Below are positions 28,306 through 36,129 of a DNA stretch of 64,000 nt, piece by piece. The DNA is from Massilia psychrophila (GTDB taxonomy: Bacteria; Pseudomonadota; Gammaproteobacteria; Burkholderiales; Burkholderiaceae_D): contig NZ_PDOB01000003.1 in the NCBI RefSeq assembly GCF_002760665.1, forward strand, positions 129,434 to 193,433, read 5' to 3'. The translations under genes were made by a program, and so were the position numbers. Positions within the stretch are counted from its first letter, which is position 1. Every line of letters begins with the position of its first letter. The notes below the pieces were generated by a model. The model did not search any database. It was not told the origin of the DNA and saw nothing but the letters and a program-made list of their open reading frames with translations.

Positions 28306-29409
28306 ATGCGCATGAATCAGCAGAAGCGGCCACCGCCGCCGCGGGTACTGATGATCGGCACGGCGCCGGGCGGGCAGGGTGGCGTGGCGTCGGTAATCGA
28401 AGTGCTGCGCCAGGGCGGCCTGTTCGAGCGCGAGTCGGTGCGCTATCTGAGTTCGCACCGTGAAGGCTCGCGTGGCGCCAAGGCCGGCGCCGCCTTCAAT
28501 GCGCTCTGGCGGACAAGCCTGGCTTGCCTGCGCGAGCGGCCCGCCGTGGTGCATGCCCATGCAGCCTCGCGCGCCAGTTTTGTCCGCAAGTCGCTGCTGC
28601 TCTTGATCGCGCGCTCAAGCGGCTGCCGCACCATATTCCACCTGCACGGCGCCGAATTCGACCGGTTCGCCGGCGCTGAATCGGGCGCAGCGCAGCGCTG
28701 GTGGATCCGCCACACTCTCGAACGCAGCTCGGTGGTGATCGCGCTGTCGGACAGCTGGGCCGCTTTCCTGCGCGGCTTCGCGCCCGCCGCGCGCATCGTG
28801 GTGGTGCCCAATTCGGTGCCGCTACCGCCCGCAATTGAGCTCGATCGCACCAAAGAACAGCCGGGACGCATCCTGTTCCTTGGCCGCGTCGACGCCGGCA
28901 AAGGCGTCTTTGAACTGCTCGAAGCGGTAGCGGCACTGGCGCTGTCGTTCCCCCAGGTTCACTTGGTGATCGGCGGCGCCGGCCAACTCGATCAGGTGCG
29001 CCGGCGCGCCGTTGACCTTGGCATCGGCGAGCGCGTCTCCTTGCCCGGCTGGGTGCAAGGCGCCGACAAACAGCGCGAACTGGCGCTGTCCCAGGTGTTC
29101 TGCCTGCCGTCGCATGCCGAAGGCTTGCCGATGGCGCTGCTCGAGGCGATGGCGGCGGCCAAGGCGGTGGTGGCCAGCACGGTCGGCGGCATCCCCGAGG
29201 CGGTCGCCGACGGCGCCAACGGGCGCTTGGTGGCGCCGGGCGATGCCGAAGCGCTGGCCGGCGCGATCAAAGCGCTGCTGGGCGACGCCGCGCTGCGCGC
29301 ACGCCTGGGCGACGCCGCGCGCGCCACCGTGCAAGAGCGCTTCAGCACCGAGGCCGCGCTCGGCCAGTTGTCAACGCTGTACCGTGAGCTGGCCGAAGGT
29401 GGCCAATGA
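28306..29409 (+). CDS. Family 4 glycosyltransferase
   Basis: This is a 367-residue GT-B enzyme with an acceptor-side glycine-rich loop (IGTAPGGQGGVASVIEVL) and the donor site GRILFLGRVDAGKGVFELLEA. The conserved PSHAEGLPMALLEAMAAAK carries the Glu-x7-Glu motif of retaining GT4 enzymes. ATG 28306 or 28312 could start it; neither has a strong ribosome site. It ends in an ATGA overlap with the following heparinase-type gene. Role: addition of a sugar to the EPS repeat unit. Confidence 0.9.
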   Translation: MRMNQQKRPPPPRVLMIGTAPGGQGGVASVIEVLRQGGLFERESVRYLSSHREGSRGAKAGAAFNALWRTSLACLRERPAVVHAHAASRASFVRKSLLLLIARSSGCRTIFHLHGAEFDRFAGAESGAAQRWWIRHTLERSSVVIALSDSWAAFLRGFAPAARIVVVPNSVPLPPAIELDRTKEQPGRILFLGRVDAGKGVFELLEAVAALALSFPQVHLVIGGAGQLDQVRRRAVDLGIGERVSLPGWVQGADKQRELALSQVFCLPSHAEGLPMALLEAMAAAKAVVASTVGGIPEAVADGANGRLVAPGDAEALAGAIKALLGDAALRARLGDAARATVQERFSTEAALGQLSTLYRELAEGGQ

Positions 29410-31439
29410 GGTCGTCCATCGGGATGCCGCGGGCGTTGTGGCTGCTCAACCGGCTGCGCTGCATGCGGCCCGCTGAAGTTGCGTACCGGCTGCGCCAGGC
29501 CGGCATCAACCTGCTCGAAAAACGCGGCTGGCTCGACACGGTTAACGGCGGCGCCATTCAAGCAAGTCCGCGCCAGCCCGGCGTCCTCAAACTGTTGCCG
29601 CTGGCCGACGGCGAACGCGACGCGCTGCTGCTGGCGGCCGACCGCATCTGCGCCGGTCACGTCACGCTGTTCGCCGGCCGCAGCTTCAACGTCGGCGCGC
29701 TGCCCGAGTGGAACCGCGACCCGGCCAGCGGCATCCTCGGCCCGGCCGTGTATGCGGGCGGCATCGACGTGCTCGACCACGCGCTGGTCGGCGACATCAA
29801 ATATGTGTGGGAGCTGAACCGCCACCTGCACCTGGTGCGGCTGGCGCAGGCGTCGCTCGCCAGCGTTGATCCGGTCTACCTGCGCACCCTGGCGGCGCAA
29901 CTGCGCGGCTGGCTCGACCAGTGCCCGCCGCTACGCGGGCCGAACTGGACCAGCGGCCTGGAAATCGGCATCCGCCTGCTCAACTGGAGCCTGCTGTGGC
30001 AACTGATCCAAGGCGACGCCAGCGCGCTGTTCGCCGGTGCCTCAGGCCAGCGCCTGCGCACAGATTGGCTACACAGCATTCAGGCCCACTGCCGCCATAT
30101 CGAGCGTCACCTGTCGCGCCATTCGTCGGCCAACAACCACCTGATCGGCGAACTGGCCGGGCTGTTCGTCGGCGCCGCCACCTGGCCGTGCTGGAGCGCA
30201 TCGAAGCGCTGGCGTGCGCTGGCCGCGGCCGGACTCGAAGACGAGGCCGTGCGCCAGTATTCGCGCGACGGCGTCAACCGCGAGCAGGCGTTTTCCTACC
30301 ACGTGTTCAGCGCCGAATTCCTGTTCGCCGCCGGCCTCGCCGGCCACGCCTGGGGCCAGCCGTTCTCGTCTCGATACTGGCAAATCCTGGGGCGCGCCGT
30401 GCGCTTCCTGCGCTCGGTGCGCGATATCGAAGGCCACGTGCCGATGATCGGCGACGCCGACGACGGCGCCGCCTTCCGCCTCGGCGTTGACGACGACGAC
30501 CGCGCCGCCCAGCTGCTGGCGCTGGGCGCGGCCGTGTTCGACACCGTGTTGGACAATTCGCCGCCAGGCAGCGCCGGCGCCCGCTGGCTGCTGCATGCCT
30601 TGCCCGGCGCGCGGCCCGCAACCGGCTGCGCTGCGTCGGAAAGCGCCCCCGGCTGGGCGTTCTCCGAAGGCGGCTACCTGCTGTTCGGCAGCCGCTTCGG
30701 TGCGCCCGACGAAATCAAGGGCATGCTCGACTGCGGCCCGCTCGGCTACCTCGGCATCGCCGCGCATGGCCACGCCGACGCGCTGGCCATCACGCTGTCG
30801 GTGGCGGGCGAAGAGTGCCTGGTCGACCCTGGCACCTATTCTTACTGGCAGGAGCAGAAGTGGCGCGACTATTTTCGCGGCACGTCGGCCCACAACACCG
30901 TGCGCATCGACGGCCTCGACCAGTCCGTCAGCGGCGGGCGCTTCATGTGGCTCAAGAAAGCTGCCGCCAGCATCGAGCGCATGCCGCTGGCGCCCGGCCA
31001 GTTCGACTTTTGCGGCTCGCACGACGGTTACCTGCGCCTGCCTGACCCGGCCCGCCACCGGCGCCGCGTGCGCTTCGACGAGGCAAGCTCGACCCTGGTG
31101 GTGATCGACGAAGTGGCGGCCAGGGGAGAGCACCGGCTCGAACAGTTCTGGCATTTCGCGCCCGGGCTGGCGCTGTCGCTGGCTGGCGACGGCTTGCACG
31201 TGCGTGGCCGCCGCTTCGCGCTGCATATTGAAGTAAGCGGCGTGAACCTGGTTTTGGAACTTGTCAGCGGCTGTGAGAATCCACCACTAGGGTGGTACTC
31301 GCGCAGTTATGAATCGAAGCAGGCGTGCGACGTGTTCAGAATAACAAGCTTGTCGGGCGCTGTTCCGGTAGAGTGCCGGTTTACAATATCGTTTGCAGGG
31401 CACGGCAGGCAGTTGCAGCATGCGCCGGGCCCGACCTGA
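29406..31439 (+). CDS. Heparinase II/III family protein without signal peptide
   Basis: This is a 677-residue protein with an N-terminal alpha-toroid (WLLNRLRCMRPAEVAYRLRQ, NHLIGELAGLFVGAATW) and a C-terminal beta-sandwich with HGHADALAITLSVAGEE and VDPGTYSYW, the heparinase II/III signature. In contrast to the first lyase of this locus it has no signal peptide at the N-terminus, so it is either cytoplasmic or exported some other way. Proteins of this kind are common in EPS operons; whether they cleave, modify or help assemble polymer is unclear. It is coupled to its neighbours on both sides (ATGA, TGATG). Confidence 0.85.
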   Translation: MRSSIGMPRALWLLNRLRCMRPAEVAYRLRQAGINLLEKRGWLDTVNGGAIQASPRQPGVLKLLPLADGERDALLLAADRICAGHVTLFAGRSFNVGALPEWNRDPASGILGPAVYAGGIDVLDHALVGDIKYVWELNRHLHLVRLAQASLASVDPVYLRTLAAQLRGWLDQCPPLRGPNWTSGLEIGIRLLNWSLLWQLIQGDASALFAGASGQRLRTDWLHSIQAHCRHIERHLSRHSSANNHLIGELAGLFVGAATWPCWSASKRWRALAAAGLEDEAVRQYSRDGVNREQAFSYHVFSAEFLFAAGLAGHAWGQPFSSRYWQILGRAVRFLRSVRDIEGHVPMIGDADDGAAFRLGVDDDDRAAQLLALGAAVFDTVLDNSPPGSAGARWLLHALPGARPATGCAASESAPGWAFSEGGYLLFGSRFGAPDEIKGMLDCGPLGYLGIAAHGHADALAITLSVAGEECLVDPGTYSYWQEQKWRDYFRGTSAHNTVRIDGLDQSVSGGRFMWLKKAAASIERMPLAPGQFDFCGSHDGYLRLPDPARHRRRVRFDEASSTLVVIDEVAARGEHRLEQFWHFAPGLALSLAGDGLHVRGRRFALHIEVSGVNLVLELVSGCENPPLGWYSRSYESKQACDVFRITSLSGAVPVECRFTISFAGHGRQLQHAPGPT

Positions 31440-32191
31440 TGAAGGCGGCAATCATGCAACGCATCACGTTGATGGGATGTCAGATCGATAATTTGTCAAT
31501 GGAAGACACCCTCGTGAAAGTAGAGGGCTTCGTCCAGTCCGGCCAACCGCACCAGCACGTGGTGGTTAATGTCGACAAGCTGGTCAAGGCCAGCCGCGAC
31601 GAGTCGCTGCGCCGCGTCATTAACGATTGCGCGCTGGTCAACGCCGACGGCATGCCGGTGGTGTGGGCGTCGCGCCTGCTGGGCACGCCGCTGAAGGAAA
31701 GAGTGGCCGGGGTCGACCTGTTCGAGGCGCTGATGGAGCGCGCCGCCGACAGGGGCTGGCGCGTGTTCCTGCTCGGCGCGCGCGAGGACGTGGTACTGGC
31801 GGTGCGTGACGCCTATCTGCGCAAGTATCCGCACCTGCTGGTCGCCGGCTGGCGCAACGGTTACTGGGACGGCGAGCAGGAAGAGGCCGAAGTGGTCGAG
31901 CAGATCCGCGCCAGCCGGGCCGACCTGCTGTTCGTGGCCATCAGCTCGCCAAAAAAAGAGATTTTCCTGGGGCGTCACCAGGCGGCCATGCGAATTCCGT
32001 TCGCAATGGGCGTGGGCGGCACCTTCGACGTCGCCATCGGGCGTATCCGGCGGGCGCCGCGCTGGATGCAGCAGTGCGGCCTCGAATGGCTGTTCCGGTT
32101 CATGCAGGAACCGCGGCGCTTGTTTCGCCGTTATTTTATCGACGACATGGCATTCATCTGGCTGTTTATCAAGGAAGCGGCGCGGCGCTAG
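31439..32191 (+). CDS. WecG/TagA/CpsF family glycosyltransferase
   Basis: This is a 250-residue protein starting at ATG 31439 in a TGATG overlap with the heparinase-type gene. Motifs of the GT26 family are present: VVNVDKLVKASRD, NADGMPVVWASRLLG, RVAGVDLFEAL, FLLGARED and FVAISSPKKEIFL, ending with a basic amphipathic tail that associates with the membrane. Family members transfer N-acetylmannosamine(uronate) or glucose-type sugars to lipid-linked acceptors. Here it probably adds an early or second sugar to the priming sugar. Confidence 0.9.
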   Translation: MKAAIMQRITLMGCQIDNLSMEDTLVKVEGFVQSGQPHQHVVVNVDKLVKASRDESLRRVINDCALVNADGMPVVWASRLLGTPLKERVAGVDLFEALMERAADRGWRVFLLGAREDVVLAVRDAYLRKYPHLLVAGWRNGYWDGEQEEAEVVEQIRASRADLLFVAISSPKKEIFLGRHQAAMRIPFAMGVGGTFDVAIGRIRRAPRWMQQCGLEWLFRFMQEPRRLFRRYFIDDMAFIWLFIKEAARR

Positions 32192-32232
32192 GCCCGCGCG
32201 ACATTTTTACTATTTTTTAGGTGAACACGACA

Positions 32233-33240
32233 ATGAATATTCTGGTTACTGGCGGCATGGGCTACATCGGCTCGCACACCTGCGTCGAGTTGTTGAACGC
32301 AGGCCACCAGGTGGTCATCCTCGACAACCTGACCAACAGCGAGCCTGGCGTGCAGCGGCGCATCGAGCAGATCGCCGGCAAGGCGGTATCGTTCGTCGAA
32401 GCCGACATCCGCGACCGCACTGCCGTCGAAGCGGCGTTCGGGGCGCACAAGGTCGATGCGGTGATCCATTTCGCCGGCCTGAAGGCGGTCGGCGAATCGG
32501 TGCAGCAGCCGCTGCGCTACTACGACAACAACGTCACCGGCAGTATCGTGCTGTTCGAAACGATGGCCAAATTCGGCGTCAAGACGCTAGTGTTCAGCTC
32601 GTCGGCGACGGTGTACGGTGACCCTGCATCGGTGCCGATCACCGAGGATTTTCCGTTATCGGCCACCAACGCCTACGGCCGCAGCAAGCTGATGATCGAG
32701 GAAATGCTGCGCGACGTCGCCGTCGCCGATCCAGGCTGGCGCATCGCCTTGCTGCGCTACTTCAATCCGGTCGGCGCTCACGAGAGCGGCCTGATCGGCG
32801 AAACCCCGAACGGCATTCCGAACAACCTGTTGCCCTACATCGCCCAAGTGGCCGCCGGCCAGCGTGAGCAACTGTCGGTCTACGGCGGTGACTGGCCAAC
32901 CCCCGACGGCACCGGCATGCGCGACTACATTCACGTCGTCGACCTTGCGCTTGGTCATGTCAAGACGCTCGACAAGCTGGCGACGTCGCCGGGGGTAGTT
33001 ACGTACAATCTTGGTACCGGGCGCGGCAATAGCGTGCTCGAGATGGTGCGCGCCTTCGAGCAAGCCTGCGGCAAGAAGATTGCCTACCAAGTGGTGGCAC
33101 GCCGTCCCGGCGATATCGCCAAATGCTATGCCGACCCGACCCGGGCGCGCACCGAACTGGGCTGGACCGCCACGCGCGACGTCGCGCAAATGTGCGCCGA
33201 TTCCTGGCGCTATCAGACAATGCAGGCACTTCAGGGGTAA
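32233..33240 (+). CDS. galE: UDP-glucose 4-epimerase
   Basis: This 335-residue enzyme interconverts UDP-glucose and UDP-galactose. It has the NAD-binding motif GGMGYIGSHTCVEL, the catalytic Ser region FSSSATVYGD and YGRSKLMIEE (YxxxK), plus NPVGAHESGLIGE. ATG 32233 is used, with AGGTGA upstream; a GTG at 32221 is in frame but lies within that ribosome site. It provides UDP-galactose for the polymer and probably for general metabolism. Confidence 0.95.
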   Translation: MNILVTGGMGYIGSHTCVELLNAGHQVVILDNLTNSEPGVQRRIEQIAGKAVSFVEADIRDRTAVEAAFGAHKVDAVIHFAGLKAVGESVQQPLRYYDNNVTGSIVLFETMAKFGVKTLVFSSSATVYGDPASVPITEDFPLSATNAYGRSKLMIEEMLRDVAVADPGWRIALLRYFNPVGAHESGLIGETPNGIPNNLLPYIAQVAAGQREQLSVYGGDWPTPDGTGMRDYIHVVDLALGHVKTLDKLATSPGVVTYNLGTGRGNSVLEMVRAFEQACGKKIAYQVVARRPGDIAKCYADPTRARTELGWTATRDVAQMCADSWRYQTMQALQG

Positions 33241-33253
33241 GAGAGGACAGACC

Positions 33254-34402
33254 ATGAAAGCGATGATTTTGGCGGCAGGCAAGGGCACCCGGGTGCGGCC
33301 GTTGACTTACGATTTACCCAAGCCGATGATTCCGCTGCTGGGCAAGCCGGTGATGGCTTACCTGGTCGAGCACCTGGCCAAGTATGGCGTGACCGACATC
33401 ATGGTCAACGTCAGCTACCTGCACGAAAAAATCGAAGAGTATTTCGGCGAAGGCGACCAGTTCGGCGTACAGATCGGCTACTCGTTCGAAGGTTACACCA
33501 AGGACGACGGCGAAGTGGTGCCGATGCCGATCGGGTCCGCCGGCGGCATGAAGAAAATCCAGGAATTCGGCGGCTTTTTCGACCAGACCACGATCGTGCT
33601 GTGCGGCGATGCGCTGATCGACCTCGACCTGAAGTCGGCGTTGTTCGAGCACCGCCGCAAGGGCGCGATGGCCTCGGTCGTCACCCGCGAAGTGCCGTGG
33701 GACAAGGTGTCGAGCTACGGCGTGGTGGTCGCCGACGCCGCCGGCCGCATCACCGAGTTCCAGGAAAAGCCGAGCCAGGAAGAGGCGCGCTCGAACTTTA
33801 TCAGCACCGGCATCTACATTTTCGAACCTGAAGTACTCGACCTGATTCCGTCCGGCGTGTCGTTCGACATCGGTTCCGAGCTGTTTCCGCTGCTGGTCGA
33901 GCGCGGCCTGCCGTTCTACGCCCAGCGCCGCCCGTTCAACTGGCTTGACATCGGCACCATGTCCGATTATTGGGAAGTGTTACAGACCGTGCTGACGGGC
34001 GAAGTCGCCCACTTGGACGTGCCCGGCACACAGATTGAAGACGGCCTGTGGGTCGGCCTCAACACCCACATCGACTGGAACGGCACCACCATCGAGGGAC
34101 CGGTGTACATCGGCTCCGGCAGCCGGATCGAGGCCGGCGTGCATATCGTCGGACCGACCTGGATCGGTCACGGCAGCCATATCTGTGCAGGCGCGGAACT
34201 GGTGCGCAGCGTATTGTTCGAATATACTCGTGTGTTAGCCGACGTCAGTTTGTACGAAACAATCGTATTCAAGGATTACAGCGTCGATCGCCAGGGCGAA
34301 ATGCGGCACGTGTCCGAATATTCGTCCGAAGAGTGGGTCAATGCGCGCGACCGCCGTAGTCACCGGCGCACGCAAGGCGAACCAATTACGAGCAAACCAT
34401 GA
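33254..34402 (+). CDS. Sugar-phosphate nucleotidyltransferase (mannose-1-P guanylyltransferase-like)
   Basis: This is a 382-residue protein with an N-terminal nucleotidyltransferase domain (MILAAGKGTRVRPLTYDLPKP; catalytic loop with Lys and Arg) and a C-terminal left-handed beta-helix (IEGPVYIGSGSRIEAGVHIV, TWIGHGSHIC). This two-domain form occurs in GDP-mannose pyrophosphorylases and in glucose-1-phosphate transferases. The substrate is uncertain; GDP-mannose or a dTDP/UDP-sugar is possible. AGAGGA precedes the start. A second, ManC-type enzyme follows, so the two may make different sugar nucleotides. Confidence 0.82.
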   Translation: MKAMILAAGKGTRVRPLTYDLPKPMIPLLGKPVMAYLVEHLAKYGVTDIMVNVSYLHEKIEEYFGEGDQFGVQIGYSFEGYTKDDGEVVPMPIGSAGGMKKIQEFGGFFDQTTIVLCGDALIDLDLKSALFEHRRKGAMASVVTREVPWDKVSSYGVVVADAAGRITEFQEKPSQEEARSNFISTGIYIFEPEVLDLIPSGVSFDIGSELFPLLVERGLPFYAQRRPFNWLDIGTMSDYWEVLQTVLTGEVAHLDVPGTQIEDGLWVGLNTHIDWNGTTIEGPVYIGSGSRIEAGVHIVGPTWIGHGSHICAGAELVRSVLFEYTRVLADVSLYETIVFKDYSVDRQGEMRHVSEYSSEEWVNARDRRSHRRTQGEPITSKP

Positions 34403-34412
34403 AAGAATGACC

Positions 34413-35843
34413 ATGAAAATCTATCCTGTCATCCTGTCCGGCGGCGCCGGCACGCGCCTGTGGCCGTTGTCGCGCGCGGTGTTGCCCAAGCAGTTGCTGC
34501 CGCTGGTGACGGACAAGACAATGCTGCAGGAAACCGCGTTGCGGGTGGCCGACTGGCCTGAGCTGATGGCGCCGGTGGTGGTGTGCGGCAACGATCATCG
34601 CTTCCTGGTGGCGGAACAACTGCGCGAGATCGGCGTCGCGCCGCTCGGTATTTTGCTCGAGCCGAGCGGGCGCAACACGGCGCCGGCGGTGGCCGCGGCG
34701 GCCCATTTCCTGGCCGCCATCGATCCCGGCGCGGTCATGCTGGTGCTGCCGGCCGACCATGTCATCGAACGGCCCGACATGTTCGCCGCCGCCGTCAGGC
34801 GCGCCGCCCTGATGGTCGAAGAAGGCGCGCTGGCCACCTTCGGCATCGTGCCGACCGGGCCGGAAACCGGTTACGGCTACATCCACCGCGGCGCTGCAGT
34901 GGGCAGCAGCGTGGATGGCACGGACGGCTGCTACCGGGTCGACCGTTTCGTCGAAAAACCGGACCGCGCCACCGCCCAGGATTTTCTGCGCGACGGCAGC
35001 TATTACTGGAACAGCGGTATGTTCCTGTTCCGCGCCGAGCGCTTCCTGGCCGAATTGACCCGCTTGCGCCCGGAAATTGCCACCGCCACGGAAGCGGCGG
35101 TGCGGCTCGGCTACAGCGACCTTGATTTTTGCCGCCTGCACGAAGACTCGTTCAATGCCTGCCCGTCCGACTCGATCGATTACGCCGTGATGGAGCACAC
35201 CGAGCGCGCCGTGGTGGTGCCGGCCGACATCGGCTGGAGCGACGTCGGTTCCTGGTCGGCGCTGTGGGAAGTGCAGCAGCGCGACGCCAACGGCAACAGC
35301 CAGCGCGGCGACGTCTACCTCGACGGCGTGGCCAATTCGCTGGTGCGCGCCGAAAGCCGCATCGTCGCCGTGATCGGTGTACAAGACCTCGTCATCGTCG
35401 AAACGCGCGACGCCGTGCTGATCGCCCACAAGGACCAGGTGCAGCGGGTCAAGCAGGTCGTCGAACACCTGAAGTCGACAGCGCGCACCGAGCACCTTCA
35501 CCACACCAAGGTCTACCGGCCGTGGGGCCACTACGAAGGCATCGACGCGGGCGAGCGTTTCCAGGTCAAGCGCATCACCGTCAAACCGGGCGAAAAACTG
35601 TCGCTGCAGATGCACCATCACCGCGCCGAGCATTGGGTGGTGGTCAGCGGCACCGCCCGCGTCACCTGCGGCGAGACGGTCAAGCTGCTGTCCGAAAACG
35701 AGTCGACCTACATCCCGATCGGCATGAACCACCGGCTGGAAAATCCCGGCAAGATGCCGCTGCACATCATCGAAGTGCAGTCCGGCAGCTACCTGGGCGA
35801 AGACGATATCGTGCGTTTCGAGGATATCTACCAGCGTGCCTAG
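34413..35843 (+). CDS. manC: Mannose-1-phosphate guanylyltransferase / mannose-6-phosphate isomerase
   Basis: This is a 476-residue bifunctional enzyme of the ManC/AlgA type. The N-terminal guanylyltransferase has VILSGGAGTRLWPLSR and FVEKPDRATA. The C-terminal cupin isomerase has RPWGHYEGIDAGERFQVKR, MHHHRAEHWVVVSGTA and PIGMNHRLENPG with its metal-binding His residues. It makes GDP-mannose, the substrate for Gmd. No phosphomannomutase gene is in the window, so that step must be encoded elsewhere. Start 34413 is used; the longer frame from 34341 overlaps the previous gene. It is the last gene before the terminator. Confidence 0.94.
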   Translation: MKIYPVILSGGAGTRLWPLSRAVLPKQLLPLVTDKTMLQETALRVADWPELMAPVVVCGNDHRFLVAEQLREIGVAPLGILLEPSGRNTAPAVAAAAHFLAAIDPGAVMLVLPADHVIERPDMFAAAVRRAALMVEEGALATFGIVPTGPETGYGYIHRGAAVGSSVDGTDGCYRVDRFVEKPDRATAQDFLRDGSYYWNSGMFLFRAERFLAELTRLRPEIATATEAAVRLGYSDLDFCRLHEDSFNACPSDSIDYAVMEHTERAVVVPADIGWSDVGSWSALWEVQQRDANGNSQRGDVYLDGVANSLVRAESRIVAVIGVQDLVIVETRDAVLIAHKDQVQRVKQVVEHLKSTARTEHLHHTKVYRPWGHYEGIDAGERFQVKRITVKPGEKLSLQMHHHRAEHWVVVSGTARVTCGETVKLLSENESTYIPIGMNHRLENPGKMPLHIIEVQSGSYLGEDDIVRFEDIYQRA

Positions 35844-35864
35844 CCTGGTTGGCGCCCTCAACGG

Positions 35865-35892
35865 AACGGAAGCTGCGGCTTCCGTTTTTTTT
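35865..35892 (+). terminator. Intrinsic terminator of the EPS locus
   Basis: AACGGAAGC and GCTTCCGTT form a perfect 9-bp stem with a 4-base loop (TGCG), followed by an eight-T run. It lies 22 bases after the manC stop. Confidence 0.9.
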
Positions 35893-36051
35893 CGTCTTTT
35901 TTTGCTCAATTGCCGCGCGCGCCTGCCGCCAACCGGCGCTGACAGCACATCGCCTTCGCTTTGGCTCGAAATTAGTCCGAACGGATCATTGTTTAGTCAT
36001 CAACATGTCATTGCGACCTAGTAATATAATCTTTCTTAATAATAAATACTT

Positions 36052-36085
36052 TTTGGCAATACACTGTATTATCCGAACTGCCAAA
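36052..36085. repeat. Nested inverted repeats upstream of the nuclease gene
   Basis: TTTGGCA (36052-36058) and TGCCAAA (36079-36085) enclose a smaller perfect repeat ATACA-C-TGTAT (36059-36069). The block lies in an AT-rich spacer about 45-78 bases before the nuclease start and could be an operator or an mRNA leader hairpin. Confidence 0.4.
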
Positions 36086-36129
36086 TTAGCAACACGACGA
36101 TTCGACACTTCACCGATCAGGACAGCTCA

